This document shows, in pieces, positions 15,404 to 21,928 of a stretch of DNA of 22,176 nt (positions are counted from its first letter, which is position 1; each line of letters opens with the position of its first letter). The DNA is taken from the NCBI GenBank assembly GCA_035540935.1, contig DATLFS010000107.1, forward strand, positions 1-22,176. The letters run 5' to 3'. A program made the translations under genes and the position numbers. The notes under the pieces are model-generated. The model was given only the letters and a program-made list of their open reading frames with translations, was not told the DNA's origin and made no database searches. The DNA is from DATLFS01 sp035540935. GTDB taxonomy: Bacteria; Actinomycetota; CADDZG01; WHSQ01.

Positions 15404-16816
15404 TTATCCACGAGCTGCTTGTTGACGGACGCGAGCCGTCAGCTCTTGCACCTGCTCGTAGCAGACGGTGCGCTCGGGAAGCTGCTTGCGGATCTTGGTC
15501 GTGGCGTGGATAACCGTCGAGTGATCGCGGCCGCCGAAGCGTTTGCCGATCTCGGGAAGAGAGAGGTCGGTGAGCTCGCGGCAGAGGTACATGGCGATCT
15601 GGCGCGCGTTCACGAGAGGGCGTGAGCGGTTGGCGGACTTGATGTCTTGAGGTGTGAGGTCGAAGTATTCCGCTGCGACCGAGATGATGAGATCGGCGGT
15701 CACCTGGGCCTCGTGCGTGTGCGGCAACAGCGACTGCAACACGTCTTGAGCCAGCTGGAGTGAGATCGGCGTCCGCGTCAGCGACGCATAGGCGGCGACG
15801 CGGATCAGAGCCCCCTCGAGCTCACGGATGTTCGTCTGGATGCGCGACGCGATGAAGTCGAGAACATCGGGCGGCGTATGGAGATCCTCGGTCTCGGCCT
15901 TCTTCCGCAGGATCGCGAGCCGGGTCTCCAGGTCGGGCGGCTGGATATCGGTGATGAGACCCCACTCGAACCGGGTCCGCAGTCGTTCTTCGAGGGTGGA
16001 GATCTTCTTCGGGGGCCGGTCCGAGGTGAGGATGATCTGGCTGCTCGGATGCAGCGCGTTGAACGTGTGGAAGAACTCCTCCTGGATCCGCTCCTTGCCC
16101 TCGAGGAACTGAACGTCGTCGACGAGGAGGATGTCGGCGACCCGGTAGCGCGCGTGGAAGTGAGGGAACGTGCGGCGCTGAACGGCCAGGATGAAGTCGT
16201 TCACGAATTGCTCGGTCGTGACGTAGCGGACCGTGAGGCCCGGGTGGTACAGGTTGACGTAGTGGCCGATCGCATGGAGTAGATGGGTTTTGCCGAGCCC
16301 TGCGCCGCCGTAGATGAAGAGCGGGTTGTAGGCCTGCGCCGGCGCTTCTGCGACGGCGAGTGCGGCTGCGTGAGCGAAGCGGTTGGACGAGCCGATGACG
16401 AAGGAGTCGAAGTTGTAGCGCGGGTGGAAGTCCGCGATGGCGGCGGGTTCGTCCGGCGGCGGTGCCGCGGCCGGCACCTCTTCGATCGGGGCGAGCTCTT
16501 CGTCGGGGGCGTCGCCCGCCACGAAGCTGACGTCGAGCGGACGCCCGGTGACGTCCAATACCGCGGCCCGTAGAAGGTCGAGATAGCGGCTCTCGATCCA
16601 GTCGCGGGCGAAGGGATGGGGGACCTGGAGAAGGACCGCATCCTCCCCGATCTCAAGGGCGCGGACGCCGGAGAACCACGTCGCGACCGGACCGTCGGAG
16701 AGGGTTCGGCGAAGATGCGCCAGGACGCCGTCCCACACCGCATCGGCCACTCCCCCGCCGATCGTCCCGTCGGCTGCCGCCGTCACGCCGGTATCGACCT
16801 CGCTGCTCGTCGCCAC
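15404..16816 (-). CDS. dnaA: Chromosomal replication initiator DnaA
   Basis: 470 residues. It binds DnaA boxes at oriC and melts the origin as an ATP-bound filament. Domain I covers about 21-100 (VWDGVLAHLRRTLSDG, ATWF), followed by an acidic/Pro-rich domain II. The AAA+ core begins RYNFDSFVIGSSNRFA (133-148), with Walker A GGAGLGKT (170-177), Walker B DILLVDDVQF (228-237) and the EERLRTRFEWGL region (277-288). Domain IV ends with the DNA-binding signature GGRDHSTVIHATTKI (428-442). GTG 16816 is chosen because AAGGGGGA sits 5 bases upstream; the frame is open to 17074, but that stretch is GC-rich leader without similarity. Confidence 0.98.
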   Translation of the reverse strand: MATSSEVDTGVTAAADGTIGGGVADAVWDGVLAHLRRTLSDGPVATWFSGVRALEIGEDAVLLQVPHPFARDWIESRYLDLLRAAVLDVTGRPLDVSFVAGDAPDEELAPIEEVPAAAPPPDEPAAIADFHPRYNFDSFVIGSSNRFAHAAALAVAEAPAQAYNPLFIYGGAGLGKTHLLHAIGHYVNLYHPGLTVRYVTTEQFVNDFILAVQRRTFPHFHARYRVADILLVDDVQFLEGKERIQEEFFHTFNALHPSSQIILTSDRPPKKISTLEERLRTRFEWGLITDIQPPDLETRLAILRKKAETEDLHTPPDVLDFIASRIQTNIRELEGALIRVAAYASLTRTPISLQLAQDVLQSLLPHTHEAQVTADLIISVAAEYFDLTPQDIKSANRSRPLVNARQIAMYLCRELTDLSLPEIGKRFGGRDHSTVIHATTKIRKQLPERTVCYEQVQELTARVRQQAARG

Positions 16817-16858
16817 GTGGTCCCCCTTGTCCCTCCCGCCCGCGAGACGGGCCCAGTT

Positions 16859-16867
16859 TTTTCCACA
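16859..16867 (+). promoter_or_regulatory. DnaA-box-like site
   Basis: TTTTCCACA matches the consensus TTATCCACA at 8 of 9 positions, with only A3 replaced by T. It lies 43 bp upstream of the dnaA start codon, consistent with autoregulation. Confidence 0.5.
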
Positions 16868-16976
16868 GGCCGGGTCTTGCAGGCGATCCGCGAACGTCCT
16901 GCTCGCAGGCCGCACGCGCATCGCGGGAGAGAAGGTTCTGCGGGTCTGAGCAGGGAAGTGATCGTCCTCAACAGGT

Positions 16977-16996
16977 TTGTCCACACGTGTGGACAT
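16977..16996. promoter_or_regulatory. Head-to-head pair of DnaA boxes in a perfect palindrome
   Basis: TTGTCCACA (16977-16985, the form favoured in high-GC actinobacteria) faces TGTGGACAT (16988-16996, reverse complement ATGTCCACA) with 2 bp between. Together they form the perfect 18-bp palindrome TGTCCACACGTGTGGACA at 16978-16995. It lies about 160 bp upstream of dnaA. Confidence 0.65.
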
Positions 16997-17171
16997 CCAG
17001 TCTCGGTCGGCGCGCGAGGCGCTGCTCAGCCGTCCGGTGCGGGGGGAAGTGCCGCAGCTCCGACGTCTCCACACTGCAAGACCCGAAACCGCTCGCCATC
17101 CTCCGCGCGTCGCGGAAGCATCGTCAAGCAGATTTCGTCGCGCTCTCCCGGCGCCGGCGGCGCAGGGCGAT

Positions 17172-17201
17172 TTACGTGCGAAAACGATGGTCGTCTATAC
17201 T
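17172..17201 (+). promoter_or_regulatory. Candidate rpmH promoter
   Basis: TATACT at 17196-17201 is a good -10 box. TTACGT at 17172-17177 (18-bp spacing) is a fair -35. Transcription would start about 80 bp before rpmH and could serve the rpmH-rnpA-yidD-yidC-jag run of tightly packed genes. Confidence 0.5.
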
Positions 17202-17231
17202 GCGCCGGCACTCCGACGAGCCCCCGGATCT

Positions 17232-17251
17232 TCGCGACCATGCCGTCGCGA
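17232..17251 (+). other. Hairpin in the rpmH leader
   Basis: TCGCGAC and GTCGCGA form a perfect 7-bp stem with a 6-nt loop CATGCC, between the candidate promoter and the rpmH ribosome-binding site. A regulatory or RNA-stabilising role is possible but unproven. Confidence 0.35.
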
Positions 17252-17286
17252 GCCCGGTGGGCGGCTTCCGAAAAGGTGGATGAATC

Positions 17287-17424
17287 GTGACGAAGCGGAC
17301 GTACCAGCCCAACAATCGCCGTCGCAAGCGGAAGCACGGCTTCCGCGCCCGCATGAAGACGCGCGCCGGCCGCGCGATCTTGAAGGCTCGCCGGCTCAAG
17401 GGCCGGGCCAAGCTCTCCGCCTAG
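17287..17424 (+). CDS. rpmH: 50S ribosomal protein L34
   Basis: 45 residues, extremely basic: TKRTYQPNNRRRKRKHGFRA, then RMKTRAGRAILKARRLKGRAKLSA. Length and sequence match L34, a small protein of the large ribosomal subunit that binds 23S rRNA. GTG 17287 is preceded by AAGGTGGA. It is the first gene on the plus-strand side of the origin, with rnpA starting 23 bp after its stop. Confidence 0.97.
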   Translation: MTKRTYQPNNRRRKRKHGFRARMKTRAGRAILKARRLKGRAKLSA

Positions 17425-17447
17425 GTGAACGGCGCCGGAGAAGGGTG

Positions 17448-17771
17448 GTGGCGTTGCGCGGCCGCGAGCGCTTCGAGCGCACGCTGGTGCAGGGACGGCG
17501 CGCGCGCAGCGGGCCGCTCGCCGTGGCGGTCGCACCCGGTACGGACCCCGAAGGTTCTCTGCGGCTCGGGCTCGCCGTCCGTGTCTCCGGCAAGGCCCGC
17601 GCCGTGAGGCGGAACCGCCTGCGCCGCAGGCTGCGCGCGGCGGCTTCGGTCGCGGGGCTGGAGGGGCGAGACGTCGTCGTGCGCGCCGGCGCCGAGGCGC
17701 TGGGGCTGGACTTCCAAGACCTGGTAGATCACTTCCGGCGGGCCGTTGCGCGCGCGGAGCGGTCATCGTGA
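17448..17771 (+). CDS. rnpA: Ribonuclease P protein component
   Basis: 107 residues, very basic. It is the protein partner of RNase P RNA in tRNA 5' maturation. The start region RGRERFERTLVQGRRARSGP and the RNR-type motif AVRRNRLRRRLRAA are typical of the family. LRLGLAVRVSGKA matches the central beta-sheet, and the C-terminus LDFQDLVDHFRRAVARA is also typical. Start choice is uncertain: GTG 17445, GTG 17448 and TTG 17454 all follow GGAGAAGG; 17448 gives the best spacing. The stop overlaps the yidD start (GTGA). Confidence 0.93.
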   Translation: MALRGRERFERTLVQGRRARSGPLAVAVAPGTDPEGSLRLGLAVRVSGKARAVRRNRLRRRLRAAASVAGLEGRDVVVRAGAEALGLDFQDLVDHFRRAVARAERSS

Positions 17772-17998
17772 GCGTGGCCGCCCACGTCCTCGCCCGCGGC
17801 ATCCGCGGCTACCGCCGCTGGATCTCGCCGCTGCTGGGGCGGCGGTGTCGCTTTGAGCCCACCTGCTCCGCCTATGCGCTGGAGGCGGTCGAAACCCACG
17901 GCGCCTGGCGCGGGACGCTGCTGTCGCTGCGGCGCATCGCACGGTGCCACCCCTGGAACCCGGGCGGGGTAGATCCTGTGCCGGCGGGGAGGCGCTAA
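17768..17998 (+). CDS. yidD: Membrane protein insertion efficiency factor YidD
   Basis: 76 residues. The family signature is complete: GYRRWISPLLGRRCRFEPTC, SAYALEAVETHGAWRG, then RRIARCHPWNPGGVDPVP, with the conserved cysteines. YidD is a small membrane-associated protein that assists YidC-dependent insertion. GTG 17768 overlaps the rnpA stop by 4 bp, and the yidC start follows its TAA directly. Confidence 0.95.
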   Translation: MSVAAHVLARGIRGYRRWISPLLGRRCRFEPTCSAYALEAVETHGAWRGTLLSLRRIARCHPWNPGGVDPVPAGRR

Positions 17999-18976
17999 GT
18001 GGACTTCGGCTTCTTCGAGCTGTTCTCGAGCGCTCTTGCCGGCTTCTATGCGCTGATCCCCAGCTACGGGCTCGCGATCATCCTGCTCACGGTCGCCGTC
18101 CGTGTGCTGCTCCTGCCGCTGTCGATCAAGCAGACCCGCTCGATGCGCGAGATGCAGCGCATCCAGCCCGAGATCAAGCGCCTCCAGGCCAAGTACAAGG
18201 GCAACCGGCAGAAGATGAACGAGGAGTTGATGGCGCTCTACAAGGAGCACAACGTCAACCCGTTCGGCGGTTGCCTCCCCCTGCTGATGCAGTTCCCGGT
18301 GCTGATCGGGTTGTTCTACGTCGTACGCGAGCCGCTCAAGTACATGGCGTATCTGCCCATCCCGAGGAGAGGGACCCCGATCGTCGGGTGGGAGCCCGCT
18401 CCCGACGTCACCGGGCTGCTGGAGAAGGTCCAGGGCTCTGCGCTGGCGGAGGGGTTGCAGTCGGCGCCCGAGAAACTCAACCAGTTCCTCGGCATGCGGC
18501 TCGACTGCTCGGCCGGCGGGATCATCAGCCCGCCGGACCCCGACCAGGTCCGCCACGCGCTCGAGGCGACCTGCCCGCAGGGGATCGTGGCGTCGTGGCC
18601 TTACCTGCTCCTGGTCGTGCTGATGGGCGTGACGACCTGGTACCAGCAGAAGCAGATGCAGGCGAGCCGCGGGCCCGGCGCGGCTAACGATCCCACCGCC
18701 AAGCAGATGCAGATGATGGGCAAGATCATGCCCGTCATGCTGATGTTCTTCGCCTACACCTTCCCGCTGGGCGTGGTGCTTTACTGGCTCACGACCAACG
18801 TGTGGACGATCGGGCAGCAGCGGATCATCCTCGCGGCGGCGCCTCCGGAGCCGCCGAAGGGAGCGGAGAAGAAGCCCAAGCAGCCGGTCGAGGCGAAGGT
18901 GGGGAAGACGTCGGGGAACGGCAGCGGCGGCAAGACGAAGCCCCACCCGTCTAGCAAGAAGAAGCGGAGACGGTGA
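17999..18976 (+). CDS. yidC: Membrane protein insertase YidC
   Basis: 325 residues of the short Gram-positive-type YidC/Oxa1 family, which inserts and folds membrane proteins. The core starts YGLAIILLTVAVRVLLLPLS, with Arg35 in the first core helix. A cytoplasmic coiled hairpin follows (QTRSMREMQRIQPEIKRLQA, KMNEELMALYKEHNVNP), then FGGCLPLLMQFPVLIGLFYV. A long extracytoplasmic loop (about 113-198) contains two cysteines (170 and 192). Last helices are at about 199-216 and 240-265, with a Lys/Arg-rich C-terminal tail (PSSKKKRRR) that could contact ribosomes. GTG start with GGGGAGG upstream. The stop shares one base with the jag start. Confidence 0.96.
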   Translation: MDFGFFELFSSALAGFYALIPSYGLAIILLTVAVRVLLLPLSIKQTRSMREMQRIQPEIKRLQAKYKGNRQKMNEELMALYKEHNVNPFGGCLPLLMQFPVLIGLFYVVREPLKYMAYLPIPRRGTPIVGWEPAPDVTGLLEKVQGSALAEGLQSAPEKLNQFLGMRLDCSAGGIISPPDPDQVRHALEATCPQGIVASWPYLLLVVLMGVTTWYQQKQMQASRGPGAANDPTAKQMQMMGKIMPVMLMFFAYTFPLGVVLYWLTTNVWTIGQQRIILAAAPPEPPKGAEKKPKQPVEAKVGKTSGNGSGGKTKPHPSSKKKRRR

Positions 18977-19491
18977 TGGACGACGTCGAACAGCCGACGA
19001 GCCCGGATGCGGTTGAGTCCGATCTCGGTCCTCCCCCGGCCCCGGAGGAGGTGGCGGGGGTCGCCCGCGACTTCGTCGCAGGCCTGCTGGAGTCGCTCGG
19101 CCTGGCCGGCGACGTGGGCGCCCGCGCCGAGGGGGAGACGGCTCTCGTCGAGGTGACGGGGGAGGATCTGGGCGGCCTGATCGGGCGGCGAGGGCAGACC
19201 CTCGACTCGCTTCAAGAGCTCACGCGCACCGCGGTGCAGCGCCGCCTGCGAGCCCGGGTGCGGATACTCGTCGACGTGGAGGGCTACCGGGCGCGACGGC
19301 GCGCCTCGCTCCGTGACTACGCCATCTCGATGGCGCGCCGGGCGATCGAGCGCGGCAGCGAGATCGAGCTCGAGCCCATGAACGCTTACGAGCGGAAGAT
19401 CGTTCACGACGCGGTCGCCGAAGTGGAGGGGGCCACCAGCTTCTCCGAGGGCGAAGAGCCGAACCGGCGCGTGGTAGTCAGCGGGGCGTAG
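18976..19491 (+). CDS. jag: Jag/KhpB-type RNA-binding protein (KH + R3H)
   Basis: 171 residues. After an acidic N-terminus there is a KH domain (EDLGGLIGRRGQTLDSLQEL, with the GxxG-type IGRRG loop) and a C-terminal R3H domain (YERKIVHDAVAEVEG, with R-x3-H). The family (SpoIIIJ-associated Jag, KhpB/EloR) binds RNA and affects cell elongation in firmicutes. The Jag_N domain of firmicute proteins is absent, as is usual for actinobacterial versions. ATG 18976 shares a base with the yidC stop (GTGATG); GTG 18973 is the alternative. Its stop codon lies within the first parS-like site. Confidence 0.9.
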   Translation: MDDVEQPTSPDAVESDLGPPPAPEEVAGVARDFVAGLLESLGLAGDVGARAEGETALVEVTGEDLGGLIGRRGQTLDSLQELTRTAVQRRLRARVRILVDVEGYRARRRASLRDYAISMARRAIERGSEIELEPMNAYERKIVHDAVAEVEGATSFSEGEEPNRRVVVSGA

Positions 19492-19505
19492 TTCCACGTG
19501 AAACG
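19490..19505. promoter_or_regulatory. parS site 1 (ParB-binding)
   Basis: AGTTCCACGTGAAACG matches the parS consensus TGTTTCACGTGAAACA at 13 of 16 positions; the core GTTCCACGTGAAAC (19491-19504) has one mismatch. It overlaps the jag stop codon. Confidence 0.82.
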
Positions 19506-19513
19506 AAGGGCGC

Positions 19514-20092
19514 GTGTTCCACGTGGAACGTGACGCCCTCCTCGAGGCGTATCTCGACCTCGTGCGGCGCTGGGCGCCGAAGCTCGATCTGGTTTCCCCC
19601 TCCGACCTCCCCCGCTTCCGCGAGCGCCACATCGAGGACGCCCTGCGAGCCGCCCCCCTGCTGGCCGATCTGCCCGACGGTCCCTGTGTCGACGTCGGCT
19701 CCGGCGTCGGCATCCCGGGGGTCCCACTCGCGGTAGCCGATCCGGCGCGCCCCTGGACGTTCCTGGAGCCGCGGGGGCGGCGTGCCGCCTTCCTCGAGGA
19801 GGTGGTGAGGGCGCTTGGGCTCGGTTGCCGGATCCTGCAGAAGACGGCGCAGGAAGCGACGGCCGCGGGAGAGACGTTCGCGGTCGCCACCGCGCGGGCT
19901 CTCGCTCCGCCTGAGGTGGCGTCCCGGCTCCTGCTCCCCTTGCTGCGCCCGGACGGCGCGGGGCTGCTATGGATCGGCAGGCGGGCCGAGGCACCGCCCG
20001 GTGCCGAGGTATCGGAACCGGGCCTTGCTATCATCCGCCGCGACCACCTCTCGACCGAAAGCCCGGATGACGGCGGACCTGAATTCCAGTAA
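19514..20092 (+). CDS. rsmG: 16S rRNA (guanine-527-N7)-methyltransferase RsmG
   Basis: 192 residues, slightly short for RsmG (GidB). It methylates N7 of G527 in 16S rRNA, using S-adenosylmethionine. The SAM-binding motif is CVDVGSGVGIPGVPLA (58-73), followed by FLEPRGRRAAFLEEV (83-97) and the family's ARALAPP segment. The first codons (MFHVER) are encoded by parS site 2. GTG 19514 is used; GTG 19523 is an alternative with weaker conservation. The last 26 bp overlap parA, in another frame. Confidence 0.9.
   Translation: MFHVERDALLEAYLDLVRRWAPKLDLVSPSDLPRFRERHIEDALRAAPLLADLPDGPCVDVGSGVGIPGVPLAVADPARPWTFLEPRGRRAAFLEEVVRALGLGCRILQKTAQEATAAGETFAVATARALAPPEVASRLLLPLLRPDGAGLLWIGRRAEAPPGAEVSEPGLAIIRRDHLSTESPDDGGPEFQ
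19515..19530. promoter_or_regulatory. parS site 2, inside the rsmG start
   Basis: TGTTCCACGTGGAACG contains the perfect 14-bp palindrome GTTCCACGTGGAAC (19516-19529), two changes from the consensus core GTTTCACGTGAAAC. It lies 25 bp centre to centre from site 1 and covers codons 1-6 of rsmG. Confidence 0.8.
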
Positions 20093-21047
20093 CTGGAAGC
20101 TCCTCGAGCAGCGGCCGCTCACGCCCGGCCGGGGCCGGACCGTTTGCGTCGCCAACCAGAAGGGAGGCGTCGCCAAGACCACGACCTCGGTGAATCTGGC
20201 GGCGGCGCTGGCGCTCAGGGGTCACCGCATCCTCGTCGTGGACGTCGACCCGCAGTCGAACGCCACCACCGGGCTCGGACTCGACCACCGCACGGTCGGA
20301 CGATCTACCTACGACCTGCTCGTCGAGCAAGCCGGCTTCGAAGAGGTGGTTCGACCTACCGACGTACGGAACCTCGACGTCCTGCCCGCGTCGCTCGATC
20401 TCGCCGGCGCCGAGATCGAGCTCGTCGGCTCGATCGCGCGGGAGCGGAAGTTGGGCGAGGCCCTTGCGGGCCATAGCGACCGTTACGAGCTGGTGTTCCT
20501 CGACTGCCCGCCCTCCCTGGGGCTGCTCACGATCAACGCTCTGGCGGCGGCCGAGGACCTGATCGTCCCTGTGCAGTGCGAGTACTACGCGCTCGAGGGT
20601 CTCGGCCAGCTGCTCGGCACCGCCGAGCGCATCCGCCGCTCGCTCAATCCCACACTTCGGATCGTCGGCTTCCTTCTCACGATGTACGACGCCCGCACGA
20701 AGCTGGCCGGACAGGTCGCGGACGACGTGCGCCGTCACTTCGGCTCTCTCGTCTTCAACACGATCATCCCGCGCAGCGTCCGCATCTCGGAGGCGCCGTC
20801 GTTCGGCGAGGCCGTCGTCACCCTCGACCCGTCCTCCCGCGGCGCCATCTCCTACCGGCTTCTTGCCGCTGAGGTCGAGGAGCGCTACGGGCTCGAGGTG
20901 CACGTGCCCCCACCCCCCCGCGCCGTGGACGCCGCTCCGCCTCCGGTTCCGGGGCCGGGCGGCCGCGGCTACGGGACGATCGCGCCGGAGCCTCCCGGTC
21001 TGGATGACGCGTGGCCGCGGCGGGAGCCGTGGACGGCCGCCCGGTGA
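20067..21047 (+). CDS. parA: Chromosome partitioning ATPase ParA
   Basis: 326-residue ParA/Soj ATPase. It dimerises with ATP, binds DNA non-specifically and is displaced by ParB to move the origin. The deviant Walker A KGGVAKTTT is at 32-40, with the signature lysine at the second position of NQKGG. DVDPQSNATTGLG (59-71) and the Walker B FLDCPPSLGLLT (144-155) follow; VPVQCEYYALEGL is typical. The core ends near residue 278. The last 48 residues are a Pro/Gly-rich tail (PPPPRAVDAAPPPVPGPGG) not needed for the fold. ATG 20067 lies within the rsmG 3' end, with only a weak GAAAG upstream, so coupling is likely. Confidence 0.95.
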   Translation: MTADLNSSNWKLLEQRPLTPGRGRTVCVANQKGGVAKTTTSVNLAAALALRGHRILVVDVDPQSNATTGLGLDHRTVGRSTYDLLVEQAGFEEVVRPTDVRNLDVLPASLDLAGAEIELVGSIARERKLGEALAGHSDRYELVFLDCPPSLGLLTINALAAAEDLIVPVQCEYYALEGLGQLLGTAERIRRSLNPTLRIVGFLLTMYDARTKLAGQVADDVRRHFGSLVFNTIIPRSVRISEAPSFGEAVVTLDPSSRGAISYRLLAAEVEERYGLEVHVPPPPRAVDAAPPPVPGPGGRGYGTIAPEPPGLDDAWPRREPWTAAR

Positions 21048-21928
21048 AGAGGCGGAGCGGCCTCGGTCGCGGGCTCGACGCGCTCCTGCCCGGGGGCGAC
21101 GACCGTCCTGAGGGCGGTCGTGCGCTGCGAGAGGTGCCGCTCGAGGCCGTGAAGGCCAACCCGGCGCAGCCGCGACGCCGGTTCGACGAGGGGGCGCTCG
21201 CGGAGCTCGCCGACTCGATCCGGATGCTCGGCGTCCTCCAGCCCTTGCTCGTCCAGGATCGGGGGGACGGCACCTACCACCTCGTGGCCGGCGAGCGCCG
21301 GCTGAGGGCGGCGGGGCTCGCCGGGCTGGAGACGGTCCCGGTGGTGACGGTGGAGGACGACGGTTCGTCGTCGCTCGAGCGGGCGCTCGTCGAGAACCTC
21401 CACCGCGAGGATCTGAACCCGATCGAGGAGGCCGCCGCGTACCAGGGCCTCCTCGAGGAGCGTGGCTTCACGCAGGAAGAGCTGGCCGAGCGGCTGGGTC
21501 GGAGCCGCTCGACGATCGCCAACGCGATCCGTCTCCTCGACCTCCCGGACCGGGTACAGGCCCTCCTCGTCGAAGGCCGCCTTTCGGGCGGGCACGGCCG
21601 CGCCTTGCTGGGGTTGGCGGGGAACCCGCTTCTCGAGCGGGTCGCGATCCGCGCCGCGCACGAGGGCTGGAGCGTGAGGACGACGGAGGAGCAGGTGCGC
21701 AAGTTCCAGGCGCTGAGCGGGGACCGGCAGGGCGCGCGGGAGGACAGGCCGCAACCGGCACTGGCCGCCCACGCGCAGCGTGTCCTAAGTGAGCGCTTGG
21801 GAACCAGGGTCAAGGTCGACATCGGGGCGCGCCGGGGGAAGATCGTCATCCAGTTCAGCGACGGCGAGGATCTCGAACGGCTCTTGCGCTCGCTCGGAGC
21901 GGATCAGGACCTGAACGAGTCGAAGTAG
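21044..21928 (+). CDS. parB: Chromosome partitioning protein ParB
   Basis: 294 residues. ParB is a CTP-dependent clamp that loads at parS and spreads. The N-terminus KRRSGLGRGLDALLP is the usual ParA-interacting start. Then come NPAQPRRRFDE (39-49), the CTP-binding AGERRLRAAGL (82-92) and ENLHREDLNPIEEA (117-130), followed by a helix-turn-helix (FTQEELAERLGRSRSTIANA, 142-161). The C-terminal dimer domain is about 245-285. GTG 21044 overlaps the parA stop (GTGA); GTG 21011 upstream is an alternative. The last 25 bp overlap the convergent amidase gene. Confidence 0.96.
   Translation: MKRRSGLGRGLDALLPGGDDRPEGGRALREVPLEAVKANPAQPRRRFDEGALAELADSIRMLGVLQPLLVQDRGDGTYHLVAGERRLRAAGLAGLETVPVVTVEDDGSSSLERALVENLHREDLNPIEEAAAYQGLLEERGFTQEELAERLGRSRSTIANAIRLLDLPDRVQALLVEGRLSGGHGRALLGLAGNPLLERVAIRAAHEGWSVRTTEEQVRKFQALSGDRQGAREDRPQPALAAHAQRVLSERLGTRVKVDIGARRGKIVIQFSDGEDLERLLRSLGADQDLNESK

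Larger units (their letters stand above)
16817..17286. other. dnaA-rpmH intergenic region, alternative oriC / dnaA control region
   Basis: This 470-bp gap separates divergent dnaA and rpmH. Besides the sites listed separately (palindromic DnaA-box pair, TTTTCCACA box, rpmH promoter, leader hairpin) I see no gene: the open frames here lack ribosome-binding sites or recognisable products. A further weak site, GTCTCCACA, lies at about 17065. The sites could serve DnaA autoregulation of the dnaA promoter or be the origin itself; the sequence does not decide. Confidence 0.5.

Noticed and set aside
16838..16862. Hairpin GCCCG/CGGGC followed by a run of T, like a plus-strand terminator
   Set aside because: The stem is only 5 bp and no plus-strand gene lies upstream; the T run is part of the DnaA-box-like TTTTCCACA.
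16817..17074. Upstream extension of the dnaA frame
   Set aside because: The extra 86 codons have no DnaA similarity, and the GTG at 16816 has a good ribosome-binding site.
20031..20903. 290-residue minus-strand open frame
   Set aside because: Shadow of parA; it has no domain and ends within an essential gene.
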